DNA from: Bos javanicus
Lineage: Eukaryota > Chordata > Mammalia > Artiodactyla > Bovidae
Direction: 5' to 3'
DNA length: 64,000 nucleotides
NCBI RefSeq assembly: GCF_032452875.1
Contig: NC_083883.1
Span: 53,318,698-53,382,697 of the forward strand
Below, piece after piece: positions 43,050-54,225 of the stretch (position 1 is the first letter of the stretch; each line of letters opens with the position of its first letter). The notes beneath the pieces were generated by a model. It did no database searches and was not told where the DNA came from. It saw only the letters and a program-made list of their open reading frames with translations. Position numbers and translations under genes: made by a program.

Positions 43050-43440
43050 ATCAGCTGGGGTTCTCCAGAGTAACAGAATCAATAGGAGATATCTATTTGC
43101 TCATTTATTTATTTTAAGGAATTGATTCACATGATTGTGGAAGCTTCTCAGATTTGCGGTGCAGGCTGGAAACTCAGGGAGGATTTCTACGTTCCAGTCT
43201 TGAGGGCAGAATTCCTTCTTCCTTTGGGAAACCTCAGTTTTTGTTCTTATGGCCTTCGACTGATTGGACAAGGCCCACTTTCATTCTAGAGGGAAATCTG
43301 CTTTTCTCATAGCCAACTGATTGCAGATGTTAATTTCATTGACACAATATCTTTATAGTAACAGCTAGTCTGGCATTTGACTGAACACTGGGCCCTAGAG
43401 CGTGACCATGCTGACACATAAAATTCAACCACTACAGTTA
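43050..43440 (+). repeat. Old mammalian repeat, class uncertain
   Basis: 'ggggttctccagagtaacag', 'aggaattgattcacatgatt', 'gccttcgactgattggacaa' and 'catgctgacacataaaattc' follow a common old repeat end to end, likely an L1M-type 3' region. Confidence 0.6.
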
Positions 43441-44005
43441 TGCCTAGCTCTTTCTGAGGCTGGAAGATCTGGCTTTTTCTGGGTTCTCTGACAGTGAACT
43501 CCCAATGATTTGAGGTAAATTGAATGAGTCCCTTATCCTGCAACCACAGCAACCCATCATGAGGTGCAAGATTTTTGTAGATGGATCCACTCCCCGAGGG
43601 CAGAGGACACAAGTCTACTTGTCAAGGACCCCCCTTTGTGCTGGATTATCTTCAATTCATCTCTCATCATTTCTCAAAACTCTGGGAGGTTGACCTGTAT
43701 GGAATGCATCAGTGACCTTCTCTGACTTCTGGCCTCCAGCTGGGTTGGACCAATGGGGGATACCAGGAGGAGCCTGGAGGGTGAGAGGAGAGGGCAGGGG
43801 TCCCTCATTGTTTTAGGGAGTTTGGGCCTGCCCCCCACCTGTACAGGTATACTTTCCACATATTATTGACATCTCCCTACCTTTGCTCCTTGAGCTGCCA
43901 TCAGCTCCCTGCTATCACATCCCTGGAGCACTGCACTGTCTCTCTGGGCTTCTCTACATTCAAACTGAACCCTTGTAACCTTTGCTCTTTTAACTGAGTT
44001 TTCTA
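43441..44005. other. Single-copy DNA, no gene seen
   Basis: No recognised repeat or coding signature. Confidence 0.4.
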
Positions 44006-44007
44006 AG

Positions 44008-44335
44008 GACTAAATACTTGTGTTCCCCACCAAATTCATATGTTGAAACCTTAGTCCCCACTATAACAATATTTGGAAGTGGGGCCTTTGGGAGGTGATT
44101 AGGTCATGAGGGTGAAGCTGTCAGGGTGGGATTAGCATCCTTATAAGAAGAGACACAAGAGAGATGACCTCTCTCTATCTGTGAAGACACAGCAAGATCT
44201 GCAAACCAGACACTGAATCAGCCAGGACCTGCATGGTGCATCGTGGGACTTCCTGGTCTTCAGAACTGTAAGAAATAGATGTTTGCTGTTTGAGCCACCC
44301 AGCCTAGGAATTTTGTTAGAGCTGCTCGAACTAAG
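44008..44335 (+). repeat. Old mammalian repeat, class uncertain
   Basis: 'caccaaattcatatgttgaa', 'ggcctttgggaggtgattag', 'gtcatgagggtgaagctgtc', 'cttcagaactgtaagaaata' and 'gagccacccagcctaggaat' follow a familiar old repeat to its 'aactaagaca' end. Confidence 0.65.
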
Positions 44336-45125
44336 ACAGAACTCTTCTCAAATCACCCAGTTTGAGCGCACCATCTGTTTTTGGCCATCTGACCGATAGA
44401 CCTTGGCAGCTCACCCAGGACTGGCCATGTGGTGATTAAATGATATCTACTGACTGAATCAAAAGAGGGAGAAAGACACGGAATCTTCCAGCAGGCTTAG
44501 GAGAAACAAACTCCCCAGATCTTTCAGCTAGGGGCCCAAGTTTTAACTCTACGAACATGTTGCTCAAAAACTTGGCCAAGCAGTAATTAAGGTGGGGATC
44601 TGGGAAGGAGGAGAGATGGACAACACTGGGTGTGGAAGGAGTTAAGCTTCCAATGCAGAGATGGCCAGCACAGCCCACTTCGCAATTTTCTGCCAAAATA
44701 TTTTAAATGAAACAGCTGTGTATGAGCAAAACTGCCGAGAATCGTTCCAGTTCCAAGCATGAATCTGAATCACTCGTGTTCGGTATTTGACGGTCTGTGT
44801 AATTGCTCTAAACCCTATTATCTTTCCTAGCAGTTGTTGAAGTGTCATTAGGACACCTCAAATGAAAGGCTAAATTCTCCTATATACACAATTTTAATAA
44901 TTACAGTCTTTGTTTTTTTTCCTCTTTCGAAATGCAAAGCTCCGCTCCAAAAGGGAGGTGCCAGGATCTGAGGATTGCATCAGAGACTTCCAAAGCCAGC
45001 ATAGAATGTCATTATGTACTTTTTAAAAAAATTTTCTTTGGATTTTCCTGAGCAGTTAATCTCTTATGATTTTTATTTTCTAGCCTCTGCAGAAGAGAAG
45101 AGAGCAAAGTATGCTGCGTAAGGGA
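44336..45125. other. Single-copy DNA, candidate conserved element
   Basis: The part 44640-44990 stands out as repeat-free and AT-rich with intact CpGs (see findings). No gene seen. Confidence 0.45.
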
Positions 45126-45500
45126 ACTAGAACAGTCAACAAACATTACTGGGCACCTACTATGTGCTGGGGCTTCCCAGGTGGCTCAGTGGTGAAGAAA
45201 CCAGCTGCCAATGCAAGGAGATGCAGGAGATGCGGGTTCAGTCCCTGGGTCAGGAAGATTCCCCTGGAAGAGGAACTGGCAACTCACTCCAGTATTCTTG
45301 CTTGGAGAATCCCATGAACAGAGGAGCCTGGCAGACTACGGTCCATGGGGTCGCAAAGTCAGACATGACTGAGTGACTGAGCATGCACATACCATGTGCC
45401 AGTCACTGTGGCAGGCCCTGGGGATGTAGGTAGGGGTGGGCAATCCTGAGGAGGTCACTGAGATCTTCATACCACACCACACTATCTCGTAGTTTATTTG
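45126..45500 (+). repeat. Old MIR/L2-like unit split by Bov-tA
   Basis: 'caacaaacattactgggcac' before, 'catgtgccagtcactgtggc' and 'aggccctggggatgtaggta' after the SINE make one old unit. Confidence 0.5.
45159..45399 (+). repeat. Bov-tA SINE with 9-bp target duplication
   Basis: Element about 45168-45390 ('ggggcttcccaggtggctca' to 'gagtgactgagcatgcac'), flanks 'actatgtgc' (45159-45167) and 'accatgtgc' (45391-45399). It has a 10-bp tandem duplication, 'aggagatgc' repeated, near 45216-45235. Confidence 0.92.
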
Positions 45501-45625
45501 TTTAACATCTCTGCTCTGCTAGAGGGTGAGGAGCTTGTGAAGGCAGCATTGCATCTTGGTCATCTTTGTTTCTAGAGTAGGCAGTCCAGCTCCACAAGTG
45601 TTTGTTGAATGACTGTTCACAGAAT
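45500..45625 (+). repeat. L2 LINE 3' end fragment
   Basis: 'gctagagggtgaggagcttg' and 'cacaagtgtttgttgaatga' resemble the L2 3' terminus. 45626-46157 holds nothing else recognised. Confidence 0.45.
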
Positions 45626-46172
45626 GCGTGCAATAGGCCAAGAACCTCTCTAGGTAGAGGGATGTGGCCACAAACAAGATGAAGGCAGTCTTTGCCTTTT
45701 GGGTGCACAGGGTAGGGGTGCAGAGACAAGATACACACTGAAGACACATTATTAGCACGATGGATGCTGCCACGGAGAAAGCACTCTGGCCCCACTTGTC
45801 AAAAGCTGCACACTGGTAATCAGTACCACTCATCCAGGGCAGGGAGAGAAGTGTGGTCATGATGGTGAAGAAGTGTCCATTGAGAAGTGGGCCAGCATGG
45901 CCTGAAACACCAGCAAGGCTATAGGATCACTCTTGGAGCTTGGGCAAGTTCTCTCTCTAAACCTGTTTCCCATCTAGAAATGAGAAGGATACAATTTAAT
46001 GCTCAAGGTGCTGGTTTCAGTCACAGTTCTTAGACTGCCCCCTTGACCTCAACCCCCTTGTGCCACATCAGGTGCCATCTCCTCTCCTTGAGCGTGACTT
46101 GTTTCTAGTGACGAGAACCCGGTAAAGATGGCAGGATGGCACCGTTATGAGCAGGTTATTATCTATCTATCT

Positions 46173-46375
46173 GAGCTTCCCAGGTGGCTCAGTGGTAAAG
46201 AATCTGCCCACCAGTGCAGGAGATGTGGGTTTAATCCTGGGTTGGGAAGATGCCCTGGAGAAAGAAGTGGCAACCCACTCCAGTATTCTTGCCTGGAGAA
46301 TCCCATGGACAGAGGGGCCTGGCAGGCTACAGTCCATGGGGTCACAAAGAGTCAGCATGACTCAGTGACTAAACA
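46173..46375 (+). repeat. Bov-tA SINE beside a tetranucleotide tract
   Basis: 'gagcttcccaggtggctcag', 'gggttgggaagatgccctgg', 'aggctacagtccatggggtc', ending 'cagtgactaaacaag'. TATC-like units lie on both sides (46158-46172 and from 46382), so it probably landed in or next to a short tract. Confidence 0.93.
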
Positions 46376-46381
46376 AGTACA

Positions 46382-46602
46382 AATCTATTTATATTTATCT
46401 GTCTGAATATATATGTATGCATCTAATCTTATCTATATTTATCAATCATCCATCTCTACCTACCTATCTTTATTTATCTCTCTATATGTGTACATATCTA
46501 CATTTATCTACCATCAATCTCTATATTTATCTACCATCAATCTATGTCTGTATCTATATCTGTCTGTACACACACACATCTACCAGTCCATCCATCTATG
46601 AT
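46382..46602 (+). repeat. TCTA/TTTA-type microsatellite
   Basis: Imperfect 'tcta', 'ttta', 'tctg' and 'atca' units for about 220 bp, with 'acacacac' near 46569-46577. The 152-codon frame crossing it starts in low-complexity Tyr/Leu/Ser text and is not a gene. Confidence 0.9.
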
Positions 46603-46624
46603 TCTGTCTTGCTCGTCCACACTA

Positions 46625-47003
46625 GAGAGATCCTTCCTGGCTCTATGATGTCAGCAGTGGTGCTGAGGAAGCCCACGTGGCCTGGAAGTGCAGGCAGCCT
46701 CCAGCACCTGGGTGCTGCCAGCTGCCAGCCAGCCAGATGCCAGGGCCTCGCTCACACAGCCAGTGGGAAGTGGATTCTGACAACAGCCCAAGGGAGCTCG
46801 GAAGCAGATTCTTCTGCAGTCAAGCCTCCAGGTAAGAATGCAGTCTGGCCACCTCCTTCGCTGTATCTCATGTGACCCTGGGCAGAGGACCCAGCTAAGC
46901 TGTGTCTGGACTCCTGACCCCCAGGAAACATGAAACAATAGATGTGTATTTAGGCCACTCAGTTTGGGGCAATTTATATGCAGCAGTGGAGAACTAACAG
47001 ATG
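46625..47003 (+). repeat. Old mammalian repeat, class uncertain
   Basis: 'cacacagccagtgggaagtg', 'atgtgtatttaggccactca' and 'gtttggggcaatttatatgc' followed by 'gagaactaaca' resemble an old repeat 3' end. Confidence 0.4.
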
Positions 47004-48765
47004 GTGGTACACAGTAGGTCCTGAAAGCTGGAGGTGAAGGACAGCAGGGCACAGATCAATTTAGCCTCCTGACTTCCTCTTGTATGCCCCCTCCCCCTGT
47101 TCTGGCCGAAAGATCAGAGGTGGGCATCCTGAGAGGCTCTGGGCCTGCAGCAAGGTCAGCCCTGCTAAGGTACCTGGGTTTGGAATGAGAAGCATCACCC
47201 AAAGGCACTTCCTAGAAGAGCAGATGCTCCAAGCTGGGTGCATTCTGGATTCACCAGCCTCAAGGCAGGCAGCTGCTGTCCTGCAGCTGAGAAGAGGCAC
47301 TGGGACCCCCAACATTTGCCCAGAACCTCAGGACCACAAGGCCAATGATAACAGACTTATTGTTTCCACATCATGGCCTAAGGTGGACTGCACAGAGCTC
47401 TGGCTTGCCATCCACTTGAAAGATGCCTCTGGCTGCCCAGGTTTGTGGGCATAGAAAGGGGGACAGATGCCTGGTATGTTTCCAGACTCACCTGATTTAA
47501 TATCACCCTGGTTTCTGAAATGGTTCTGATTTCTGTCATATTCAGAACATGATTCGTTCTGCTCTTCCTGTGCCACCCAACCCTGCCCAGGTCTGGAATG
47601 ATCAACACTGAATTTTATGAGCCTCCAGTTCTCTGCCACAGTGGAGGAAACAAGATTCACTTCAGGAGGTGGTTGGAAGAGTCTCATGAACATTATCACC
47701 CAGAAGTTTGTACCTGAGGCCAAGGCTTAGATGGTCTTTCATTTAACTCCCTGGACACCTTGGCAAGTGTGGGCTCTGGATAACCCATGCTTCAGGTGAG
47801 TCAGCCGAGGCTTGGAGAGGCCAAATGACCGCAGTGTCACCACTTGAGATAACACCCAGCACCCACAGGGGCAAATTCCTGGCTTTGCCTCCACAGACGC
47901 CCTTACGCACTTGTGTCATTTCTCTTTATTACATGATCAACTTCCCCATGACCTACAGAGTCCCTACTTTGTGACCTGGTTGCTACATGAGATGTGTCTT
48001 AGCAGGTGGCAGTCCATCAGCCCCTGCCCCATTGTTAGGAGTGTGAGAAGGACACTGAAAGCCCAAGGCCTAACCAGAACAGGCCCCCAGATACTTGAAG
48101 CCTGTCCAACCATTCCCACCTCACTGCTCATGTCTTCCATCGCCCTTGCTGGGCTGGAGCTCTCCTGGGGGAGTGCTACAGATATAACAAACTCCGAGAG
48201 CACCAGGAAGCCTCAGTGTGCCCCCGTGGGCCTGGGGCCAGGGGTGCGCACAGCTGGACACTTGGTCCCTGCTCTGGAATAGGGCCAGGTGGGAGCCCTG
48301 GTGGGATCTTTGAGGGAGTCTCTGAGTGACCAGGAGGCCAGACTCTTACTTGCCTGTGGTCAGAGCACAGGCAGAGACCTGGCAGTAGGGAACTAGAGAA
48401 GATTCAGCCTTCGATGTGTTATCATATTCACCATCAATGATGACCAAGGGAAGTCATCAACTAAGGAAATTTTCCTTCTTGGGCATCAGGGGAAGATGGA
48501 CTAATGATGATTTGTGTCCAGCAGCAAACGTGCCCTGTGATGACTGATGAGGCTGGCCTTAACCATTTACAGAGGGCAATGAGGGGTCCAATCAGACCTA
48601 AGTCAGGGTGATGCCCTGCATGCCCCTCTCCCCACCCCCGCCACCCAATTCCTCAACCAACTAGGCTAGTCCCAGCAGGAGAGAGCAACTGGTAATAAAG
48701 TGGACCCCACACTAGTTAGAGAAATGAAAGAAAACTCAGCTTACCTGGATGTCTCCTCTGTGCTG
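47004..48765. other. About 1.7 kb of single-copy DNA, no gene seen
   Basis: Frames of 123-131 codons occur on both strands (47080-47454, 47328-47723, 47911-48282) and overlap each other without domains, which argues for chance. Confidence 0.4.
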
Positions 48766-49340
48766 GGTACCACATTGACTGTTTGACATACAAATTTCCT
48801 TTCCCTCCCAACACAAGCCTCGAGTGAGCTGTTATTCACACCCCCAGGTTCCATTTATCCATTTCTATATGACAAAGGCCCACATAGTCAAAGCTATGGT
48901 TTTCCCAGTAGTCATGTACGGATATGAGAGCTGGACCATAAAGAAGGCTGAGTGCAGAAGAATTGATGCTTTCGAACTATGGGGCTGGAGAAGACTGTTG
49001 AGAGTTCATTGGACTGCAAGGAGATCAAACCAGTTAATCCTAAAGGAAATCAACCCTGAATATTCATTGGAAGGGCTGGTGCTGAAGGTGAATCTCCAAT
49101 AATTTGGCCACCTGATGGGAAGAGCTGACTCACTGGAAAAGACCCTGATGCTGGGAAAGATTAAAGGCAAGAGGAGAAAAGGGCGACAGAGGATGAGATC
49201 GTTGGATGGCATCACTGAGTCAATGGACATGAGTTTGGGCAGATTCATGGAGACGGTGAAGGACAGGGAGGCCTGGTGTGCTGCAGTTCACGGGGTCGCA
49301 AAGTCAGACACAACTTAGCGATTGAACAACAAAGGGCATT
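48765..49340 (+). mobile_element. 5'-truncated BovB in a MIR fragment
   Basis: BovB about 48872-49331: 'acaaaggcccacatagtcaa', 'gtacggatatgagagctgga', ending 'acaacttagcgattgaac'. C-terminal coding text and tail only. The 48765-48860 flank ('gctgggtaccacattgactg', 'gagtgagctgttattcacac') looks like MIR. Confidence 0.88.
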
Positions 49341-49585
49341 TATCTTTAATCTGCTGAAAGTGATGAAAAGGGAAAGTGTTAACTGCTCAGTCATGTACGA
49401 CTCTTTGGAACCCCACCGACTGTAGCCTGCCAGGCTCCTCTGTCTGTGGAATTCTCCAGGCAAGAATATTGGAGTGGGGTATCTTCTCCATGGTATCTTC
49501 CCGACCCAGGGATCAAACCTGGGTCTCCTGCATTGCAGGCAGATTCTTTACCATCTGAGCCAATAGGGAAGCCCTATCTTTAATC
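49341..49585 (-). repeat. Bov-tA SINE with 11-bp target duplication
   Basis: Element 49352-49574 ('gttaactgctcagtcatgta' to 'gccaatagggaagccc'), flanked by perfect 'tatctttaatc' at 49341-49351 and 49575-49585. Landed just past the BovB tail. Confidence 0.95.
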
Positions 49586-49589
49586 CCCT

Positions 49590-49740
49590 ATACCTGTTTT
49601 ACAGATGAGGAGACTAGACTCAAGTTTCAGCGACATTTAACACTTTCTCATAGTGAGCAGCTAGAAAGTAGCAAAGACCCAAGTCTGAACCCAGCTCTGC
49701 ATAAGCTCTGAATATAACCTCTTTCTACTCTACCAAATAG
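49590..49740 (+). repeat. MIR SINE fragment
   Basis: 'cctgttttacagatgaggag', 'cagctagaaagtagcaaaga' and 'cccaagtctgaacccagctc' give the forward MIR 3' half. Confidence 0.6.
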
Positions 49741-50496
49741 TAACTTCAAACCAGCAAGCTAATGCTAATGGTTGGTTGGTTTAGCTAATCAGGTATATCT
49801 TCAGAAATAGGCCCAGATAGACCATTAAAAATAAGACCATGTTTGAATTTCTTAAATCTGTATGAGTTTTCCCAAGTATTAAGCTTCTTTTCTGAGAGCC
49901 AAGCTTGGTTGAAGTGTTCACAAGCTAAGACTTCACCAGAACACCCAAACCAGGCTTAAACAATGAATGTGATCTGAACTAGGAAACTATTTCCTGAATT
50001 TGTCCACATCTTCCTTCTCTCTGCCAAGCATTCTTGTCCTGCCACCCCGCCTCCCCCCTCCACTGAAGACTAGTTGGAGGTACGGGGGTGTACAGAAATG
50101 CTGTGTACAGTTGCTCAGGATGCACACTGTACAAGGAATCAGTTGAGCAGTAAAAGCATTAAAATTCAGTTTGTGCTTCTCTCTCTGGACCTTGTGTCCT
50201 GATGAGGGACTGAATCCATGTCAGGGTCTTGTTTCCTAATTTTCTCAAGTGAGTTCTCAAGGGCTAACCTGCAAAGCCAATTTCAAAGCAAGCAGCCTAA
50301 ATTATCCTTAGGAGAAGCTGAGCATTTCAAGGGAAAGGTGGAGAAGAATATGACAACTCTTGATCTCTTTCCTAACATCTCAAGCAGCTCTGCTTTGGCT
50401 CCAGACTTGCATTTCGTTCAGAAAAGCAAAAGTTTCTCAGTTATTGGGACCACCTTCCATAAAGGTGATCATGTATCCTTGGGCTATTTACATGCC
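49741..50496. other. Single-copy DNA, no gene seen
   Basis: No repeat recognised. A 123-codon plus-strand frame (50218-50589) runs into the hAT element at its end and shows no domain. Confidence 0.4.
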
Positions 50497-50693
50497 CTTT
50501 ACAGCAGCGGTCCCCCAACCTTTTTGGCACCAGGGACCAGTTTTTTCCATGGGCCAGGGTGGAGGGGTGATGGTTTGGGGACGATTTAAGCACACTACAT
50601 TCACTGAGCACTTTATTTCTATTATTATTACATCAGTTCCATCTCAGATAACCAGGAGTTAGATGCTGGTTGTTGGGGACTCCTGTTTTAAAA
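50497..50693 (+). repeat. MER1/Charlie-like hAT element
   Basis: Element 50505-50685 begins 'cagcggtcccccaacctttt' and ends 'ttgttggggactcctg'; 'caccagggaccagttttttc' is family text. 8-bp flanks 'ctttacag'/'ttttaaaa' agree at 5 of 8. Second copy of the family also at 34497-34692. Confidence 0.78.
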
Positions 50694-50714
50694 GACCTGC
50701 CCTTCTGGAGCTCA

Positions 50715-50860
50715 AGTTCTGATTTTTCCATTTACTCACTGCATGACTTTGGGCCAAATCTGTAACATCTCGGGACATGTCACCTCCCCTGTGAAACAGG
50801 GATCATAATAACATGCATTTCATTAAGTCTAAGACCCTATCATTTAAAACATTCACCATT
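50715..50860 (-). repeat. MIR SINE fragment
   Basis: 'tcactgcatgactttgggcc', 'cacctcccctgtgaaacagg' and 'gatcataataac' follow reverse MIR. Confidence 0.55.
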
Positions 50861-51420
50861 GTTTTATGGATTACTAAGGAAATAAAGTTCCCAATTAAAC
50901 TGACATGTCTTTGATTCTAAGGTGTATCCTGATTTCGGAGAGAAAAATGGAAACAAAATAGGTCTTGGAATTGATGGAATTTAATTAAATAGCTTGTCCG
51001 CCTATATAAAAAGGGTGTTGTGAAGGATTAAATTAAATAACGGGCAAAAAAAAAAAAAAAAAAAAGACTTGGTAAACTATAAAGCACTAAAAATATTAAT
51101 TCTTCTTAGGCACAGTAACTTTCAAATGACTTCATCTTAAAGACTGATGCGCTATTAGATCCTTCAAGCCTCATGTAATTGTTTTAATGTACTCACTAAG
51201 TAGTTCAAAAAGCTGTATTTACAACCTTATGAGTCTGAATTGCTTTTCTCCATTTATAACATTCCCACCCTCTTATGATTTATCTGTGTAGAATCAACTT
51301 GTGAGTTTTCCCTTGAATGAGATTCAAGATCTGGGGCTTGATTTATGGTTAGAATTGACTAACATTTGGAAACAATGAGCTGTGTTGTCTAAACAAATAA
51401 AGACCTGGAGAGAAAGCTGA
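50861..51420. other. AT-rich single-copy DNA with a poly-A run
   Basis: An uninterrupted A run lies at about 51046-51065. The rest (51066-51420) is repeat-free and lies directly upstream of the CpG-rich block. Confidence 0.45.
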
Positions 51421-51850
51421 AGCGCTAATTACTGTGAGGGGAGGGGGGTGGGGACGCAAACACGCCACAAAATCGCGGTCAGCGTCAGGGTTTTCTGACA
51501 GTTGCGTGTGCGTGGGGGGAGGCGCCGACTCCTCCGGCCACGTTTCCCTTGCTGCTTTCGGGGCGGACAGGACTGAGAGGTTTGGATTGTGGTTTTCCCC
51601 TGGAAAGAAAAAGAAATAGTTGGGAGGCCACCAAAGAGCAGTTGATCCATAATTCTTCCAATCTGAAAAAAGCATAAGCTCTCTGGGGCCTCGGGCGTCC
51701 CACGGGCCCAGTAGGACAAAGCAGCCTTGGCAATGCATCAGGTGCTGGGGAAAACGGGCTCTGGTTTCTTGGTCCTTCGGGACTGACCAATCACAGCGCA
51801 GGAAACAGCCCCTCCATGCCGGCCTGGTGTCTTCAGAGAGGCGGCCTGGC
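51421..51850. promoter_or_regulatory. CpG-rich block with a CCAAT motif (putative regulatory)
   Basis: By eye, 14 CpGs in 51421-51565 and about 22 in 51421-51845, against a CpG-poor background, with no young repeat accounting for them. 'gaccaatcacagcg' at 51785-51798 is a good NF-Y-type CCAAT box. I see no clear TATA box, initiator or downstream exon, so promoter activity is inference. Confidence 0.35.
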
Positions 51851-51864
51851 AGTCCCCAAACCAG

Positions 51865-51990
51865 CCAGGCCTTGGGATCAGACAGATCTGAGTATATATC
51901 CTGCCTTCATCATTTACCAGAGATTTCTTACTGGACTTTGCTGTGCGTCCGTTTCCTCTTTGTAAGGCGTAAGGAGCTTGTGTAGGGGCA
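51865..51990 (-). repeat. MIR SINE fragment
   Basis: 'gacagatctgagtatatatc', 'catcatttaccagagatttc' and 'tccgtttcctctttgtaagg' follow reverse MIR loosely. Confidence 0.45.
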
Positions 51991-52006
51991 GTGTCCTTCT
52001 AAGTGT

Positions 52007-52260
52007 GGGGAACAGTGTGAAAGTGAAAGTCGACCAGTTGTGTCTGACTCTGTGTTTGGTCAGTTGTGTCCAGCCTCATGGATTTCTCCCATGTATCCCC
52101 ATGGAATAGAGTCCATGGAATTCTCCAGGCCAGAATACTGGAGTGGGTAGCCATTCCCTTCTCCAGGGGATCTTCCCAACCCAGGGGTCGAACCCAGGTC
52201 TCCTGTATTGCAGGCGGATTCTTTACCAGTTGAGCTACCAAGGAAGCCCTGGAGGAACAG
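52007..52260 (-). repeat. Bov-tA SINE with extra internal segment
   Basis: Element 52016-52251, flanks 'ggggaacag' (52007-52015) and 'gaggaacag' (52252-52260). The BovA end is partly duplicated: 'cagttgtgtctgactctgtg' is followed by 'gtcagttgtgtccagcctca', about 25 bp more than a standard copy. Confidence 0.92.
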
Positions 52261-52589
52261 AATGGGGGCTTATTAAGTGATTCCTAGTAAGACCCCCCCA
52301 TCTGTTGAACTCCCACCACGTGAAGACACTGTCAGCTGTTGCAGATGCTGTGATGAGGAAGCCAAATCCAGTTTCTGTTCCCAGAGTCTAGCGCTGGGAG
52401 CAGATAAGCAAACAAACAAAATAAGATACACTCAGTGGGTGACAAGGGCTATGGAGAAAACAAAAGCAAGAAATGAGACTGGAGAGAGATGGGATGTGTA
52501 GGGGGCCCACAGTGGTACCTTAGGAAGGGCGATTGGGGAAGATCATGCTCACTAAGGCACTTCAGCCCCCAGCCCATGATTCTCCAGCC
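52261..52589. other. Single-copy DNA, no gene seen
   Basis: No recognisable repeat or gene. Confidence 0.4.
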
Positions 52590-52643
52590 CAGAGGTTCTC
52601 AACTAGGGGTATTCTACCCTCCAAGTGACATTTGGTAATGTCT

Positions 52644-54225
52644 AGTCGTGACCAAGATAATCACGATGGTGTGATCACTCATCTAGAGCCAGACATACTG
52701 GAATGTGAAGTCAAGTGGGCCTTAGAAAGCATCACTATGAACAAAGCTAGTGGAGGTGATGGAATTCCAGTTGAGCTATTCCAAATCCTGAAAGATGATG
52801 CTATGAAAGTGCTGCACTCAATATGCCAGCACATTTGGAAAAGTCAGCAGTGGCCACAGGACTGGAAAAGGTCAGTTTTCATTCCAATCCCAAAGAAAGG
52901 CAATGCCAAAGAATGCTCAAACTACCACACAATTGCACTCATCTCACACGCTAGTAAAGTAATGCTCAAAATTCTCCAAGCCAGGCTTCAGCAATACGTG
53001 AACCGTGAACTTCCAGATGTTCAAGCCGGTTTTATAAAAGGCAGAGGAACCAGAGATCAAATTGCCAACATCCGCTGGATCATGGAAAAAGCAAGAGAGT
53101 TCCAGAAAAACATCTATTTCTGCTTTATTGACTATGACAAAGCCTTTGACTGTGTGGATCACAACAAACTGTGGAAACTTATTCAAGAGATGGGAATACC
53201 AGACCACCTGACCTGCCTCTTGAGAAACCTATATGCAGGTCAGGAAGCAACAGTTAGAACTGGACATGGAACAACAGACTGGTTCCAAATAGGAAAAGGA
53301 ATACGTCAAGGCTGTATACTGTCACCCTGCTTATTTAACTTATATGCAGAGTACATCATGAGAAACTCTGGGCTGGAAGAAGCACAAGCTGGAATCAAGA
53401 TTGCCAGGAGAAATATCAATAACCTCAGATATGCAGATGACACCACCCTTATGGCAGAAAAGTGAAGAGGAACTAAAAAGCCTCTTGATGAAAGTGAAAG
53501 TGGAGAGTGAAAAAGTTGGCTTAAAGCTCAACATTCAGAAAACGAAGATCATGGAATCTGGTCCCATCACTTCATGGGAAATAGATAGGGAAACAGTGGA
53601 AACAGTGTTAGACTTTATTTTTTGGAGGCTCCCAAATCACTGCAGATGGTGATTGCAGCCATGAAATTAAAAGACACTTACTCCTTGGAAGGAAAGTTAT
53701 GACCAACCTAGATAGCGTATTCAAAAGCAGAGACGTTACTTTGCCAACAAAGGTTCGTCTAGTCAAGGCTATGGTTTTTCCTGTGGTCATGTATGGATGT
53801 GAGAGTTGGACTGTGAAGAAAGCTGAGCGCCGAAGAATTGATGCTTTTAAACTGTGGTGTTGGAGAAGACTCTTGAGAGTCCCTTGGACTGCAAGGAGAT
53901 CCAACCAATCCATTCTGAAGGAGATCAGCCCTGGGTGTTCTTTGGAAGGACTGATGCTAAAGCTGAAACTCCAGTACTTTGGGCACCTCATGCAAAGAGT
54001 TGACTCATTGGAAAAGACTCTGATGCTGGGAGGGATTGGGGGCAAGAGGAGAAGGGGACGACAGAGGATGAGATGACTGGATAGCATCACCTACTTGATG
54101 GACATGAGTTTGAGTGAACTTGGGGAGTTGGTGATGGACAGGGAGGCCTGGCGTGCTGCAATTCATGGGGTCTCAAAGAGTCGGACATGACTGAGCAACT
54201 GAACTGAACTGAACTGAGTGATGAC
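52644..54225 (+). mobile_element. 5'-truncated BovB with reverse transcriptase, inside MER20
   Basis: About 52653-54216, starting at the RT N-terminal side ('gataatcacgatggtgtgat') and ending with 'gaactgaactgaactg'. Flanks 'agtcgtgac' (52644-52652) and 'agtgatgac' (54217-54225) agree at 7 of 9 positions. It is close to the BovB consensus across the RT, the least decayed BovB coding region here. Confidence 0.95.
52653..54076 (+). pseudogene. BovB reverse transcriptase, frameshifted
   Basis: An uninterrupted 277-codon frame (52632-53465, its first codons being host MER20) covers the RT: KASGGDGIP at about residue 38, motif A DYDKAFD at residues 167-173 (53130-53150), motif B around RQGCILSPCLFNLY from residue 225 (53304), and catalytic YADD at residues 267-270 (53430-53441). 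One extra A in the run at about 53458-53461 shifts the frame and gives a stop at 53463. The rest continues in other frames (53401-53652, then 53699-54076 after a second shift near 53630). The endonuclease half is absent through 5' truncation, so it cannot act alone. Confidence 0.92.

Noticed and set aside
46417..46875. 152-codon plus-strand frame
   Set aside because: Begins in the tetranucleotide microsatellite and continues into an old repeat; no conserved protein feature.
51434..51455. G-rich 'gaggggaggggggtgggg' as a quadruplex
   Set aside because: Only three separable guanine runs; the fourth needed for a standard motif is missing.
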